A stretch of 64,000 nt of DNA, from the NCBI GenBank assembly GCA_026182355.1, contig JAPFBL010000256.1, forward strand, positions 558,001-622,000, written 5' to 3'. This DNA comes from Hermatobates lingyangjiaoensis. Lineage: Eukaryota; Arthropoda; Insecta; Hemiptera; Hermatobatidae. The stretch's first letter is position 1. Every line of letters begins with the position of its first letter. Positions 22,239 through 32,905 of the stretch are shown piece after piece. Position numbers and translations under genes: made by a program. The notes below the pieces were generated by a model. It was not told where the DNA came from. It ran no database searches and saw only the letters and a list, made by a program, of their open reading frames with translations.

Positions 22239-24055
22239 GTGTAAAAGTCGTAGCGTTTGCTGACGACCTTCTAATTTTGGTGTCAGGCAAAGACAAATAC
22301 CAGCTACAAATACGAGCCAACGAGAGTCTACAGAATATTGAAGAATGGGCCAACAGAAATAAAATAATGTTTAATCCTAATAAGTCAAAAGTGTTGCGCG
22401 TAACAAAACGTAGGAAGGTAGCACAAGTGAAACTCTATTTAAAAGGCCATCTCCTGGAAGAAGTGGAGGAAATGAAGTACTTAGGTGTTATCTTTGATAA
22501 GAGACTGTCATGGACAAATCACATAAATTATATTACGGCAAGAGCAACTCAGTTGGTGAACAGTTTAAGCCGATCTGCTAAGGTACACTGGGGGATAGGA
22601 GTGGATGCTATCAGGTTAATATACAGTGGAGCAATACTTCCCATTTTGTCCTACGCAGCACCAGTATGGTACAAAGCGCTAAGTAGGAAATTTATAGTAA
22701 AAAAATTTAAAAGAGTCCAACGCACAGTTGCCATAAGGATGATAAGAGGATATCACACCATATCATTTGATGCGGCTTGTATCTTAGCAAAAATAGTACC
22801 AATAGATATCAAACTGTGGGAACTTGTTGACAGGTTTCTTGCTGTGAAAAACTCGAAATTCAGCTCACCGCAATATTCAGTAGAGAAACCCATGAAGATA
22901 GAAAAGTGGACTCACCCCGCAGATTACATAGTCATAGACGAAATAATCAAGGATATTGATTTCAACATATTTACAGACGGTAGCAAAATCAATAGTGCAG
23001 TCGGTGGTGGAATTGTAGTCTACAACAGTACTGAGACAGAGGTGTGTCGTGTAAAGTTAAAGTTGGCCGGTTGGTGTTCAAACAATCAGGCTGAACTGCT
23101 GGCGATATCAAGAGCGCTTCAGTGGCTTGAAGAAGAAGGAAGAATCTGGAGTACTGGGAAAAGAGCTATGGTCAGAACAGATAGTAAATGTTCACTAGAT
23201 CGCCTCCGCAACAGTCATATTCGTTGTGTTAACTCTCAGAACGTGAGGGCTCAAATACGTAAATTAAGAACACAGGGTTGGAGTGTGGGTATATCATGGG
23301 TTAAAGCTCACTCGGGAATTGAGGGAAATGAAGTGGCAGACCAAGTTGCCAAAGAAGCAGGCATGGACGACACTTTGAAGATAGAGTACTGGACGGTCCC
23401 ATTAAGTTATATCAGGGCAAGTACTGCAGAGGAGAGCCTTAAACAGTGGGACCACAAATGGAAGTATTCTCCGAATGGGGCTCAAACAAAAAAGTTCTTT
23501 CCTACTGTACAACTACGTCTCAGATCTGATGTGAAGATGTCGCACAGGATGACTCAGATGCTCAGCGGGCATGGGAAGTGCAATGAGTATCTGAGTCGTT
23601 TTAAAATTGTACAAAACTCTGCTTGTCTTTGTGCGTCGGCTTGCCAGACATGGGATCACTTGTTGTTTGACTGTAAACTCTTGGAAGGAATAAGAGTGGA
23701 CCTTGTCAGAGAGGTGCTGACCTCAGGTGGTACATGGCCTGAGAAACACAGTGAAATTGTGAAAACACACTATGGACAATTCCATAAATTAGTGAATAAT
23801 ATAGACTTAGACATGTACAACTTGTAAAATTCTTGTTTATTACTATTAATTTAAGTATGTATAAATATTACTTCATGATATAGGTAAAGATAAATTTGAT
23901 ATATTCCCTATATAATTAATAAGATATATATTGTATATAATTAGATATAAGATATATTAAAGCTGCGATAAATGTGTAATCTATAAGGGAACACATTGTA
24001 AATATACGGTCCTGATGCAGGGTTACTGTGTTGGGGAAAAAAAAAAAAAAAAAAA
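22239..24055 (+). mobile_element. 5'-truncated non-LTR retrotransposon
   Basis: The element starts inside its RT domain, continues through the complete end of its ORF, a roughly 200-base AT-rich 3' UTR and the terminal sequence CAGGGTTACTGTGTTGGGG, and ends in about 20 A. The matching flank ATCCTATTTTTT marks a target-site duplication. The pattern is that of target-primed reverse transcription that stopped early. An open frame along the whole insert suggests it is young. A similar 3' end (CAGGGTTACTGTTGTGGG plus A run) lies at 44072-44098. Confidence 0.88.
22241..23827 (+). CDS. Non-LTR retrotransposon ORF2 fragment: RT C-terminal part, RNase H, zinc knuckle
   Basis: The frame opens in the element at VKVVAFADDLLILVSGKD, where FADD (22256-22267) is the RT catalytic motif C. 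The first seven RT motifs and any apurinic endonuclease are missing, and no proper start exists. Counting from the Leu codon at 22277, residues 68-78 (YLGVIFDKRLS) and the following helix are the RT thumb. An RNase H domain spans about 228-362: D234 in FTDGSK, E273 in NQAELLAI, D302 in RTDSK, and WVKAHSGIEGNEVAD with H344 and D355, so all catalytic residues are present. A Cys/His cluster (C450, C452, C456, H461, C466) ends the protein, which stops at 23827. RT plus RNase H points to the I/LOA/R1-like assemblage of LINEs. The clade cannot be fixed by eye. It is inactive for retrotransposition as it stands. Confidence 0.88.
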   Translation, partial: VKVVAFADDLLILVSGKDKYQLQIRANESLQNIEEWANRNKIMFNPNKSKVLRVTKRRKVAQVKLYLKGHLLEEVEEMKYLGVIFDKRLSWTNHINYITARATQLVNSLSRSAKVHWGIGVDAIRLIYSGAILPILSYAAPVWYKALSRKFIVKKFKRVQRTVAIRMIRGYHTISFDAACILAKIVPIDIKLWELVDRFLAVKNSKFSSPQYSVEKPMKIEKWTHPADYIVIDEIIKDIDFNIFTDGSKINSAVGGGIVVYNSTETEVCRVKLKLAGWCSNNQAELLAISRALQWLEEEGRIWSTGKRAMVRTDSKCSLDRLRNSHIRCVNSQNVRAQIRKLRTQGWSVGISWVKAHSGIEGNEVADQVAKEAGMDDTLKIEYWTVPLSYIRASTAEESLKQWDHKWKYSPNGAQTKKFFPTVQLRLRSDVKMSHRMTQMLSGHGKCNEYLSRFKIVQNSACLCASACQTWDHLLFDCKLLEGIRVDLVREVLTSGGTWPEKHSEIVKTHYGQFHKLVNNIDLDMYNL

Positions 24056-24067
24056 ATCCTATTTTTT
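24056..24067 (+). repeat. Target-site duplication, right copy
   Basis: ATCCTATTTTTT directly after the poly(A) tail, the pair of 22227-22238. Confidence 0.75.
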
Positions 24068-24659
24068 AAAGAGTAATATGAATATCGGTGTTTATATAAC
24101 TAAATCTTATAGGTACAGATGATAACCAGTTTCCTTTTAGACGATACATAAGTAACCAAGAAATACATTTTCACTGATGCCAGAAAGATATTTTTCAAAA
24201 TAACAAATGTCTCAAATTAAACGTAAGAATTGACGTTTCACTAAGACCTCCTAGGTACGAGTATATAATATCGTTTTGGTTGGATTCATTATAGAAATAC
24301 CGTTATTGGTACCGTTTCTTCTCCTGATGACAACGGTCGTTGAGGTACAGAAGTGAGATATGTCAGTCCCTTACTGATGAAAATTGCAACCATTACAGAG
24401 GTTGCTTTCTGTTAAGAAATTTAATGACCTTGTTGATTCGAAACGCTGCCAGATGACTAGTCAAAACAAAATCCGACTGATACTGTGATCGCATTTATTA
24501 ATTACCATAAATAGATTCTCTTAAATAATTAATCTTATCTTTTCTTATTATGTGTGTTACTGTTTTCATTCGATTGAAGAACATTTATAAAAAACTATTA
24601 TATTTTTTAGGGCTATTTTTTATGATTTTCGTAATGTGGCTTTCGGTTACTGTAAAAGA

Positions 24660-24700
24660 CCTCATTCTGCCCTCGGGCGGTTTTGAGTTTGAGACCCCTG
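24660..24700 (-). mobile_element. hAT-like transposon terminus (solo)
   Basis: The minus strand reads CAGGGGTCTCAAACTCAAAA, then CCGCCCGAGGGC. This start is typical of many hAT family termini. No partner terminus is visible nearby, so it is a fragment. Confidence 0.45.
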
Positions 24701-25078
24701 ATTTAGACTGGCTTATAGAATAGGTTTAAATTAAACCAGGGCTCCATCAGTATTCCTAGTACAAATCAAATCCTCAATGGAACGTACTGTTTTATTTAAC
24801 ATCTGTTCTTGGCCCAACAACATACAGGATGAATAATATACAGTGTAGTTATATTTTTGTATAGTTATATAATACGAGGAGTCATATAAAAATATACTGA
24901 TAATGACATAGCGTTTAAATAAAAAAACCACTATAAACAGAGTAGATTAGATTGTAAAGAAATGCACAAACTTATAAAAATAACTTTTATGATTATGAAA
25001 ACTATTGATTTTGTATTAGTAAAAGAGTAATAAATATGAAAATCGGTGTTTATATAACTAAATATTACAGGGCTAGTT

Positions 25079-25102
25079 ATATATATATATATATATATAT
25101 AT
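25079..25102. repeat. (TA)n left of PLE palindrome
   Basis: Short pure TA run at the left boundary of the palindrome 25101-25280. Confidence 0.85.
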
Positions 25103-25312
25103 GTTCTATTAAAACCTATGCCTATTTCAATTTTGACGCATTTTCGAATTAATTTTTCAAACTTCCTTACCTCTGGCTTCCATAAGGAAGCTTTCTTATG
25201 GAAGCCAGAGGTAAGGAAGTTTGAAAAATTAATTCGAAAATGCGTCAAAATTGAAATAGGCATAGGTTTTAATAGAACATGTATCAATGAAGGCCTGCTC
25301 CCAAAATATACG

Positions 25313-25315
<3 letters not shown>
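25101..25315 (+). pseudogene. PLE 5'-region fragment on a spacerless 90-bp palindrome
   Basis: 25101-25280 is a nearly perfect palindrome centred at 25190/25191 (AAG|CTT), with visible mismatch only near the centre. Read on plus, the right arm and beyond translates as KFEKLIRKCVKIEIGIGFNR, then TCINEGLLPKYTNI. This matches codons 68-100 of the intact PLE but is divergent enough to be another PLE lineage. Coding homology ends just after PKYTN and passes into (TA)n at 25316. No domain survives. Confidence 0.75.

Positions 25316-25361
<46 letters not shown>
25316..25361. repeat. (TA)n at PLE fragment end
   Basis: Pure TA run following the PKYTNI codons. Confidence 0.95.
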
Positions 25362-25364
<3 letters not shown>

Positions 25365-25669
25365 CTAGTTTCCATATAGACGATAGATAAGTAATAATAA
25401 ATGAATTTTCACTAAAACACGAAAGATATTTTTTGCTAAAATTAAACAAAAAATGTTTCAAATTAAACGGAACTTTAAATTCAATTAAATTAAAATGTCA
25501 AAGCGTAAGAACGGATGCTTTAATTTGATTTTGAATGACTGTATTTTAACTATTTTTTAGTAGGAAATGACCCACTCTGTTACTTTAACACCTCTAACTG
25601 TTCTACCTGACTAATTGAACAATAACTGAGTAAAATGAACTTACCTTGCGTATAAATCTATCTTATTGT

Positions 25670-25862
25670 AGGGTAAAAAGCTAATGAAATCGTCCCCACA
25701 TATAAAAATCTTATGGTATAAACAACGCGTTTCGAACAGGTGGTGTTCTTCCTCAGGCATTAACACGCTACGTGTTCGAAACGCGTTGTTTATACCATTA
25801 AATGTTTATATCTGGAGACCATTTCATTAGCTTTTTACCCTACAATGAGTAAATACCACGTA
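25670..25862. repeat. Family C palindrome, copy 1
   Basis: Ends GTAGGGTAAAAAGCTAATGA and TCATTAGCTTTTTACCCTAC are inverted. The left arm holds a core-intact motif. The right arm keeps only its 3' half (GTGTTCGAAACGCGTT), the CTGANGA half having been lost at the centre. Confidence 0.8.
25724..25756 (-). ncRNA. Hammerhead-like motif, family C copy 1
   Basis: The minus strand reads CTGAGGA, A, stem II GAACA/TGTTC, GAA, palindromic stem III ACGCGT, T. Confidence 0.65.
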
Positions 25863-25864
25863 AT

Positions 25865-28010
25865 AATTGATTTTACTATGTTAAAATCAATCTATCTTTC
25901 TTAAAGGAATGCCTAAATACAAATTTTGATCAAACTATTTAAATATATATTTGAATTTATTAATAAAATTATTAAAAACTTAATTTTATTAATTAAAAAA
26001 TACTTTCTTCTATTAAAAAAACTGTACTACCTTTTTGTCAATTTTATCATCGTGACTACAATGTAAATGTAATTACCGTTTGGGTTATATTTGGTAACAT
26101 ATTGACGAACTACATCTATTTTTCAAGATTCTATTTTGTAAATTATTCTGATTGTGCTTTAAATTGGATTCTAACTATTTTTTGATACATTGCTTTTATT
26201 ATTATTTTATTTATTTATTTTTATTTATTTATTTATTATTATTATTATTTTATTATACATTGCTTTTATAGCAAAGTTTTTTTTTTTCGTCGTAGGATGT
26301 AGAAAAATCTGTTCATCAGATCCCTTAGCAAGACGTCTTGCTTAGGGTATGTGGGGTTGGGGGTCCCGACCCACTAAAAAACCACATCCTATTTCCTGGC
26401 AATCCCCGACACGGAAACTTTATAGCAAAGTAGGAGGCAGTTCAATGTCAGCTTTATTTGTAGACTATTGGATTTCATTATGCCGTCATACACAAGATGA
26501 GTTTGACACCAGTATTATTCTAAAGCGCATATGATAAGTTCATTTGATAAAGCTCATGTCTAACCATTCAGATAACAGTTTGAAAGGTTGCAGAGAATTG
26601 AGAAGGGGGAAGAACCAACACTAAAGTAATGATGATAAAGTAGGTACAACCTCTGACCCTACCATAATGGTATTTATGACTGGCAGGAAAAAATACTCTT
26701 TTGGGGACGACTACTGCAGTTCTTTAACGTAAAATACTTTATTTTAAAATACTCAGTCAAAACAGGGTTCACTCTGATTATTTAAAACTAAATATTAATT
26801 TATTTTCCTTTATAATGAAACTTTATATTTCAAAAGAAAAATTTGTTCTAAAATGTTAATGATCCGTAAAATTTTTCTGATGTAATGTACTTAATTGGTA
26901 CTTTTATAAAATTGTCGAAACTCGTAAAAAAGAGAGAAGCTTTTGAGCAGACAATCCTCAAAGTGTCCAACAATTTTATTTGTCTAGCATAGTATAAATG
27001 ATATAATGATAATGAGTTAAACGAAATAATGATACTTAGCTGGTGGCTGAAGAGGAGATTCTTTCCAAGAAGTAAGTTTAACGATTCTATCACATTAATG
27101 AAGGATGTTCGACATGAAATAAATTATTTGATTTGAAAGGTACTTTAGATTTAGGTTGAGAGATGTAATGCAGGGCGGAGCAGTAATGAGATATCTGTTT
27201 GAATTCAACCTGATTACACGTGTCCATTAATAAACTACTCAACACATACATAGCAGATCATTCGAAAGCGTTCAAAACGAAATCAAATTATTGCCAATGA
27301 TTTTGGAGTAAACCATAATCCATATTTGGAGTAATAACAATTTTTTAATCATTGAATGATTGGAAAATAATTAGTTAATATTTTTTTCTTTAATAACAAA
27401 GAAATTATAAAATTATGAATACAATTATGTATGAAATTATGAAAGAAATATAATTTCATGATTTTGGTATTACATGTACCGAAGTCATCTGAGTCAAGTT
27501 ATGTTATTGATTTATTTAAACCTCCATATAAAATAAAAGAATTGCATTCAGATCAATGAAAATATAAAGAGTATTTTACGGAAATACACAAGGTACATTA
27601 TGAAGTACCTTGCCTCCAATAATGCATGTTTCGTAAATTTGTCTCTATGTTTGTGTGTGTGTGTGTGTGTGTTTTTTTTTTCTTCCACCCAGCAGTACCC
27701 CTGCTGGTTGGGAGTTTATTGAATAGTTTACAAACATGTGTCACGCTGAGTATAACATGTTATAATATTCTACTATATTAACTATAACAATTTTTAGATT
27801 ATTCAATTACTTAACTTAATTATTAACTTAAATATTAACACATTGACTTAAATCTAATAATTAATATAGAATAACATAACATAGCGTAATATACCACAGC
27901 ATAATAACAAAACATATCATAAATATAATAACACTTATAATGGATGTGTGTGTGTGTGTGTTTTGAATTGATAAATTGATGTTTAGATTGAGGAACGTAT
28001 GTTTATATTA
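25865..28010. other. No recognised gene; simple repeats
   Basis: Contains TTA-rich sequence at 26190-26260 and a GT run at 27650-27672. A GC-richer patch near 26345-26440 (GGGGTTGGGGGTCCCGACCC) is not identifiable. Confidence 0.4.
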
Positions 28011-28017
28011 TTTGAGC

Positions 28018-28355
28018 ATTCATTACTTGTGCAATCTGTTATAGTGTGGTATTTACTCATATTGGGGGATTTCAAAAATTACGTCGCTACACACAAAAAA
28101 AAAGTTTAATGTGAAACTAACAACGTGTTTTGAACACTTGGTGTTCTTCTTCTGGTCAACTCCAAATAAATATGCATACCATATCTGTGAGCTTTATCAA
28201 GAACGTTATCAAGAATATGGATTATATATACATTATGATGTATATTTTTCTTAGAGGTAAACCTGAAGAAGAACACTAAGGGTTTGAAACGCGTTGTTAG
28301 TATCATATTGTTTTTTTTTGTGTGAAACGTAATTCTTAAAATTCCCAATATTTGA
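28018..28355. repeat. Family B palindrome, copy at 28 kb
   Basis: Left end TGCAATCTGTTATAGTGTGG, TATTTACTCATATTGGG and GGATTTCAAAAATTACG. The inner part of the right end (CGTAATTCTTAAAATTCCC) inverts it. The left motif (28122-28155, minus) has CAGAAGA. The right motif is core-intact. Confidence 0.7.
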
Positions 28356-28640
28356 GCTTTGTTTAGTTAAACAAGTAGAACAGCTAGTGGCATTAAGGAA
28401 GAATGGATAAATTCTTCTCTGGAATGAAATATATATAATAAAATATGATACACTGTAAGAATCCAACTATTATCAAATCAGAGAAACTTGTAAAAGCTTC
28501 TTACAAAATTATTGAAGGTATACATTATTTAAAAATTTTCTTTCGGAATGACAAAAGTTCTCGTAATAGTTATCAGGAATGAGTCGTTGAATCTTCAGGA
28601 ACTAAAGAAGATGTTCAACACAGATGTTTGGACTTTATTT
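28250..28640 (+). repeat. Duplicated segment, first copy
   Basis: The block containing the family B right arm, AACAAGTAGAACAGCTAGTG and AGTCGTTGAATCTTCAGG recurs at 29885-30265. The two copies differ by scattered substitutions and small indels. Confidence 0.75.
28263..28295 (+). ncRNA. Hammerhead-like motif, family B
   Basis: CTGAAGA, A, stem II (GA)AAC region with GTTT opposite, GAA, palindromic stem III ACGCGT, T. TAAAC upstream faces GTTAG downstream as stem I. Confidence 0.6.
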
Positions 28641-28709
28641 ACGGTATATAATTAGATAGCATACATTATTGTATGCAGTATGAAAAAATTGGAAAAGATG
28701 GTAGGACAG

Positions 28710-28713
<4 letters not shown>

Positions 28714-28750
<37 letters not shown>
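28714..28750. repeat. (GA)n microsatellite
   Basis: Pure GA run. Confidence 0.95.
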
Positions 28751-28751
<1 letters not shown>

Positions 28752-28759
28752 CATGTAAT

Positions 28760-29880
28760 ATCCAAAGTAAGTTTCCAATAATTCATTTTGAAATAAACTA
28801 AAAAATTATCAAAATATATAACTCGTGAGTAATTTTAAGGTTACCAATTGAAGTTATAAGTCTATCATGTGAATGTAGTATGAAGACGCTGTGATATCCT
28901 GCTCAAATAGTGTGTGATTGCTGTCAAATCAATCCACAAAGATTAGCTCTTATTGAATGGTTGTATTTTTGGGGATATATGGTATGCTAATATTGGTTAT
29001 AATATTCCTTATTACTTCCAAAGGAATAATATGTTATATAAATCATGTTATTTTATAAATAAATTATATTATAATACATATAAATAATATAAGAGCTTGT
29101 TCTACAGTTTAAAACAAATTATTTCTGTGATAATAATAATTATGTAACGCATTATATAATTAATGCCTGTAATATATATTCATCTCCTCTGCCTACATTT
29201 TCGATTGCCTGAAATAGCTTCATGCATGTCTATCGAAAATATTCATCATTATGAATAACTCCATAAATCGCACAGTTAGACATATTATAATTTTTGCAGT
29301 CATATAGTTGTTGATTTATGACCCATATTATAATTGAATAATATTTAGAATATGAGGAAGGTGCAGGATTGTTCATTTGCTAAAACGTGTATTAACTGGA
29401 ACCTCCTTTTTTAGCGATCAAACAAAATTGAATTTTATATTTAGTGTTTTCCTAATAGAAGTATTTTATAATATAAAAAATGTTAATATACTTGGAGGAA
29501 AATTTGATATGATTTTACTAAAAATACTAGGTATTATCTACAGGATATCTTTATTAAAGCCAATTTTAAATTGATTGTAAACAAGTTTGATTATATACTT
29601 AAAATCGATAGTGTGTGACTTTATTTCATATCATCATTTATGAAATACAGAAGTATAAAAGTATTGTGTTTGGGCAGACATTTTAGAAGCGAGTTTTCAA
29701 CACATATATGCATTTTGAGGTACCTTGAGTCTAGCAGAGTGTCAAACTATTTAGTCGTGGTTTTAAGGTTGAACTTGTGTCACTTACCTCCGTCGAATAC
29801 CTTGAGAAATATCTCTCGCATTCTCTCGCTCTTACTTTCATTCATTCGACCCCACTCTACTTCTGATGGCAAATACATCA
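28760..29880. other. No recognised gene
   Basis: AT-rich sequence. Part near 29435-29490 (TTTTCCTAATAGAAGTATTT) repeats at about 30105-30145. Confidence 0.4.
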
Positions 29881-29884
29881 TGAT

Positions 29885-30265
29885 ATATATTTTCTTAGAT
29901 GTTAACCTGAAGAAGGACTCTAAGTGTTTGAAACGCGTTGTTAGTTTCATATTAATTTTTTTTTTTCTTGATGTAGAGACGTAATTATTGAAATCCCCCA
30001 TCATTTCAGCATTGTTCAGTTAAACAAGTAGAACAGCTAGTGGCATTAAGAAAGAATGGATGAATTCATCTCTGGAATGAAATATATATTAAATTTTATA
30101 TATAGCGTTTTCCTAATAGAAGTATTTCCTAATATACAAAATTGTAATAAACATATACATTAGAAATGACAAAAGTTCTCGCAATAATTATCAGGAATGA
30201 GTCGTTGAATACTCAGGAACTAAAGAAGATGCTCAAGACAGAAGTTTGGATTTCATTTTATCACA
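29885..30265 (+). repeat. Duplicated segment, second copy, with family B half
   Basis: Partner of 28250-28640. It contains a family B right half without the left arm. Confidence 0.75.
29907..29939 (+). ncRNA. Hammerhead-like motif, family B second copy
   Basis: CTGAAGA, A, a partly mismatched stem II (GGACTC opposite GTGTTT), GAA, stem III ACGCGT, T. Core intact, stem II weakened. Confidence 0.5.
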
Positions 30266-30269
30266 GTTT

Positions 30270-30850
30270 GAACAAGTATGATATATTTTGGTTAACAATA
30301 TGTCACAATATTTAAATATTTAGACATATATGTCAATAACCTTAAATATTTAGGTTATAGCAAAAAATTGCTATTATAAGTTTGTTTTAATTTTCTACAA
30401 AATTCTGTCCTATTTTTTCATCTGATGTCAGATTGTTAACTTTCTAATCAGTTATAAGGTGAATTTAAATGCTTATATAAACATACAGTCAGAGCATTCT
30501 ACAGTATGTATGCACATAACGATTACATAATGGACAGAGGAATGCTATGAGGAAGTGTTACTGATGCCAGTAATATTTATTAATGTTAGCCTGAGAAACA
30601 TTTAGACAAAACTAATTCTGACGCAATTTTAATTAATGAATAAATATTTTTCACCCTTTTGTAATCATTAAAATCTCCAATATTTTATTATTTAGTGATG
30701 TCTAAACGATGCTACCTCTGCTTCGAAGATAAAATAGAAGAAAACAGCCTTCTGAGTTACTTAATATAAAGAAAGACTTTTCAAACGTATCTCTGAAGAT
30801 AGAGAAGTGAGAGCACAATCATTGACGTAATAATTGATGTATTTTTCTTT
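30270..30850. other. No recognised feature
   Basis: AT-rich sequence, no supported gene. Confidence 0.4.
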
Positions 30851-30854
30851 TATT

Positions 30855-31161
30855 GTTTAACCGATTCCCTAGCTGGTGATAACATCAGCCGTTTACCGAC
30901 TTTTTCTTTGATCGGTGATTCTACAGATTCTGCAATGGGAGTACTATATTTTGCTTAACTCAAGTGCATTTCGAGTAGGGGTCTTTAACCAGTACCTGAC
31001 ATCCTACTGACTCGGGACCGACGCATCAACGTCCTCTTCGAGGGACGATGTGCTCAGATTTATTTACCTCTCATGTGAATAGATCGAGGGCCAGGCTGGT
31101 ATCGAACCCCATATTTCCAGCCCAGAGGAGAATACGTTAACTACTGATCTAACCTGGCCCC
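30855..31161 (-). mobile_element. tRNA-derived SINE, copy 1
   Basis: On the minus strand a tRNA-like head (31161 to about 31089) shows GGGGCCAGGTTAGATCAGTA as a degenerate box A, and GGGGTTCGATACC as box B, with the acceptor-like ends GGGCCAGG and CCTGGCCC pairing. The body continues GAGGTAAATAAATC, CGAGTAGGGGTC on the other strand, and ends at TAGGGAATCGGTTAAAC. Transcription by RNA polymerase III is expected for the family. Confidence 0.75.
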
Positions 31162-31164
31162 AAT

Positions 31165-32125
31165 GATTGATGTAACGAAGTAAAAGATCTTCACAAACAT
31201 CTTCAGAATAGAAGATTTTAACAAAACTATAACTAACAAACTTCAGTTGAACACATCCAAGACTGAAACAACCAGGATTCCACTTGAAACCAATAATCAA
31301 AATATTTACTGAATTCAATCGGTTCATTGCTAAAAATCATTACCAAAGTTCTTTAAATACCATGCATCTCTTACTTTGCATACTTAAATAGTTTTTATTT
31401 ATAATTATGTTTACGCTAATTAAACTACAATTTTTTTCAAATTATTTAGATTTGTTTGAGTAGTTTTAGCGGGAGATTATTTGATTTTCTCTTGATAGAT
31501 TTAATGTGTTTAAATCAGAAGCTCTTGTAAATATAGGTTCATCGTATATTGATCTACCACTGAGATTAACATTTCAAACTTTTGATAAATATGCTAAAAA
31601 TAGTTTTATAAATAAGCAAGACACTCTATTGCTTTAGAAATGATTGGAAACACGCCACAAAGCGGCTATAGACTGTAGTCAATCAAGGTACATTGTCAAT
31701 ATCCAGACCTGCAAGTTGCTTTTGTTACCCCTAAACAATAAGGCTTGCTCTACCTCGCTGAGACTTTGACGTCATGCATTGCTTCTATGATGGAAGTTCA
31801 CATGCAATCTGATAGAATCTGTCCTTTAGATAAGTGCCCGCTCCAGTCTTGTGTACATGCATGCACATTTTATTCTTTGTTATAACTATTTCTTTTCTTT
31901 TTATCTTTCACAATATGTTAATTCCAGATTCTAATATAGTTGTTGATAACAATATGAATCATATTCAATTAAAGAATTTCATACCTATCACTACAGCCGT
32001 GCCGATTACATTCTGTTGAATAAGATAACAAAAGATAAGCAATAATGGGCATGGTTAGCACTTGGATTGGTGACAGCACGTTCTGTTGACACGTAGCCTA
32101 CATATGTCTTTCCCATATTTACCTA
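31165..32125. other. No recognised feature
   Basis: No supported gene or repeat. Confidence 0.4.
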
Positions 32126-32127
32126 AA

Positions 32128-32318
32128 CATCAATGATCAAACGACAATAAGAAAATGGGAAAACAAGACTAAAATCTTTCAACCGTAACAAGCGATCTTC
32201 GTCAGAGTCAAAAACCCAACTGTTACAGTTGAAAGATCTTAGTCTTGTTTTCCCATTTTCTTATTGTAGTTTGATCATTGATTGTTATTTCACGTATTTA
32301 TGTGAAATGTTTTTACCT
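32128..32318. repeat. Family A palindrome, copy at 32 kb
   Basis: Arms ATCAATGATCAAAC and GTTTGATCATTGAT are inverted. The right arm has lost the CTGACGA half of its motif (TGTTACAGTTGAAAGATC remains). Confidence 0.75.
32170..32205 (-). ncRNA. Hammerhead-like motif, family A
   Basis: The minus strand reads CTGACGA, stem II from ATCG/CGGT (weakened), GAA, stem III AGATTT (one wobble), T. GACT and AGTC provide stem I. Confidence 0.6.
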
Positions 32319-32528
32319 AAACATGTTTAAACCATAAATATGTTTAAACGTTTACCGAATTACAAATGAGCTTTGATTTTACGTCATAAAAAAACATTTA
32401 ATAATTCTTATTAATGTGACTTGAGCATATGAAAACAGCTGTGAATAAAACAAAAAAGAAGATATTAATTAGGTTAGACAGGTGCTTTCAGCATTGGCCT
32501 AGAAAGGAAAGCAATTATCACAATGTCA

Positions 32529-32558
32529 CCCCCCCCCCCCCCACCACCACCACCCCAC
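32529..32558. repeat. Poly(C) and CCA-rich tract
   Basis: A C homopolymer of about 15 followed by CCACCA repeats. Confidence 0.85.
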
Positions 32559-32817
32559 AACCAGCTTTCTTTCTTAGATAGTCTTAAGAAATTTCAAAAT
32601 CTCCATATTAATGATATGCAGATTTTATTAGAAAATTTAATATTTTAAAAATTACTTCTTCCTTTGTTAGTATACATATTAATTACAAATTTACACGGAT
32701 TATGCTTATAATAGAATTTAAAAATTAAATGCTAATTTTTAAATTATGGTATATATATATATATATATTATATTCATCACGATGTTCTCTTCAAAGAGCC
32801 ATTATTCATCGTTATTA

Positions 32818-32905
32818 AGATTTTTTTTGGTTTGTGGATTTAAAACTCTCCTTTTTGGCAACCTTTCGACATATATTTATGCTTCCTCAGGGCTAATAAA
32901 CATGT
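32818..32905 (-). repeat. Family E solo left half
   Basis: Matches the left arm of family E (TTTGGCAACCTTTCGACAT...CCTCAGGGCTAA). The motif at 32860-32890 (minus) has CTGAGGA and GAA intact, but stem III is mutated to AGGTT. Confidence 0.6.

Noticed and set aside
24300..24360. Hammerhead-like CTGATGA with AACG/CGTT hairpin
   Set aside because: The required GAAA box reads GAGGT and no palindromic stem III follows; too decayed to call.
24931..25461. 176-codon frame with IYIYIY stretches
   Set aside because: It crosses two TA tracts and a palindrome. Only the plus-strand PLE reading is meaningful.
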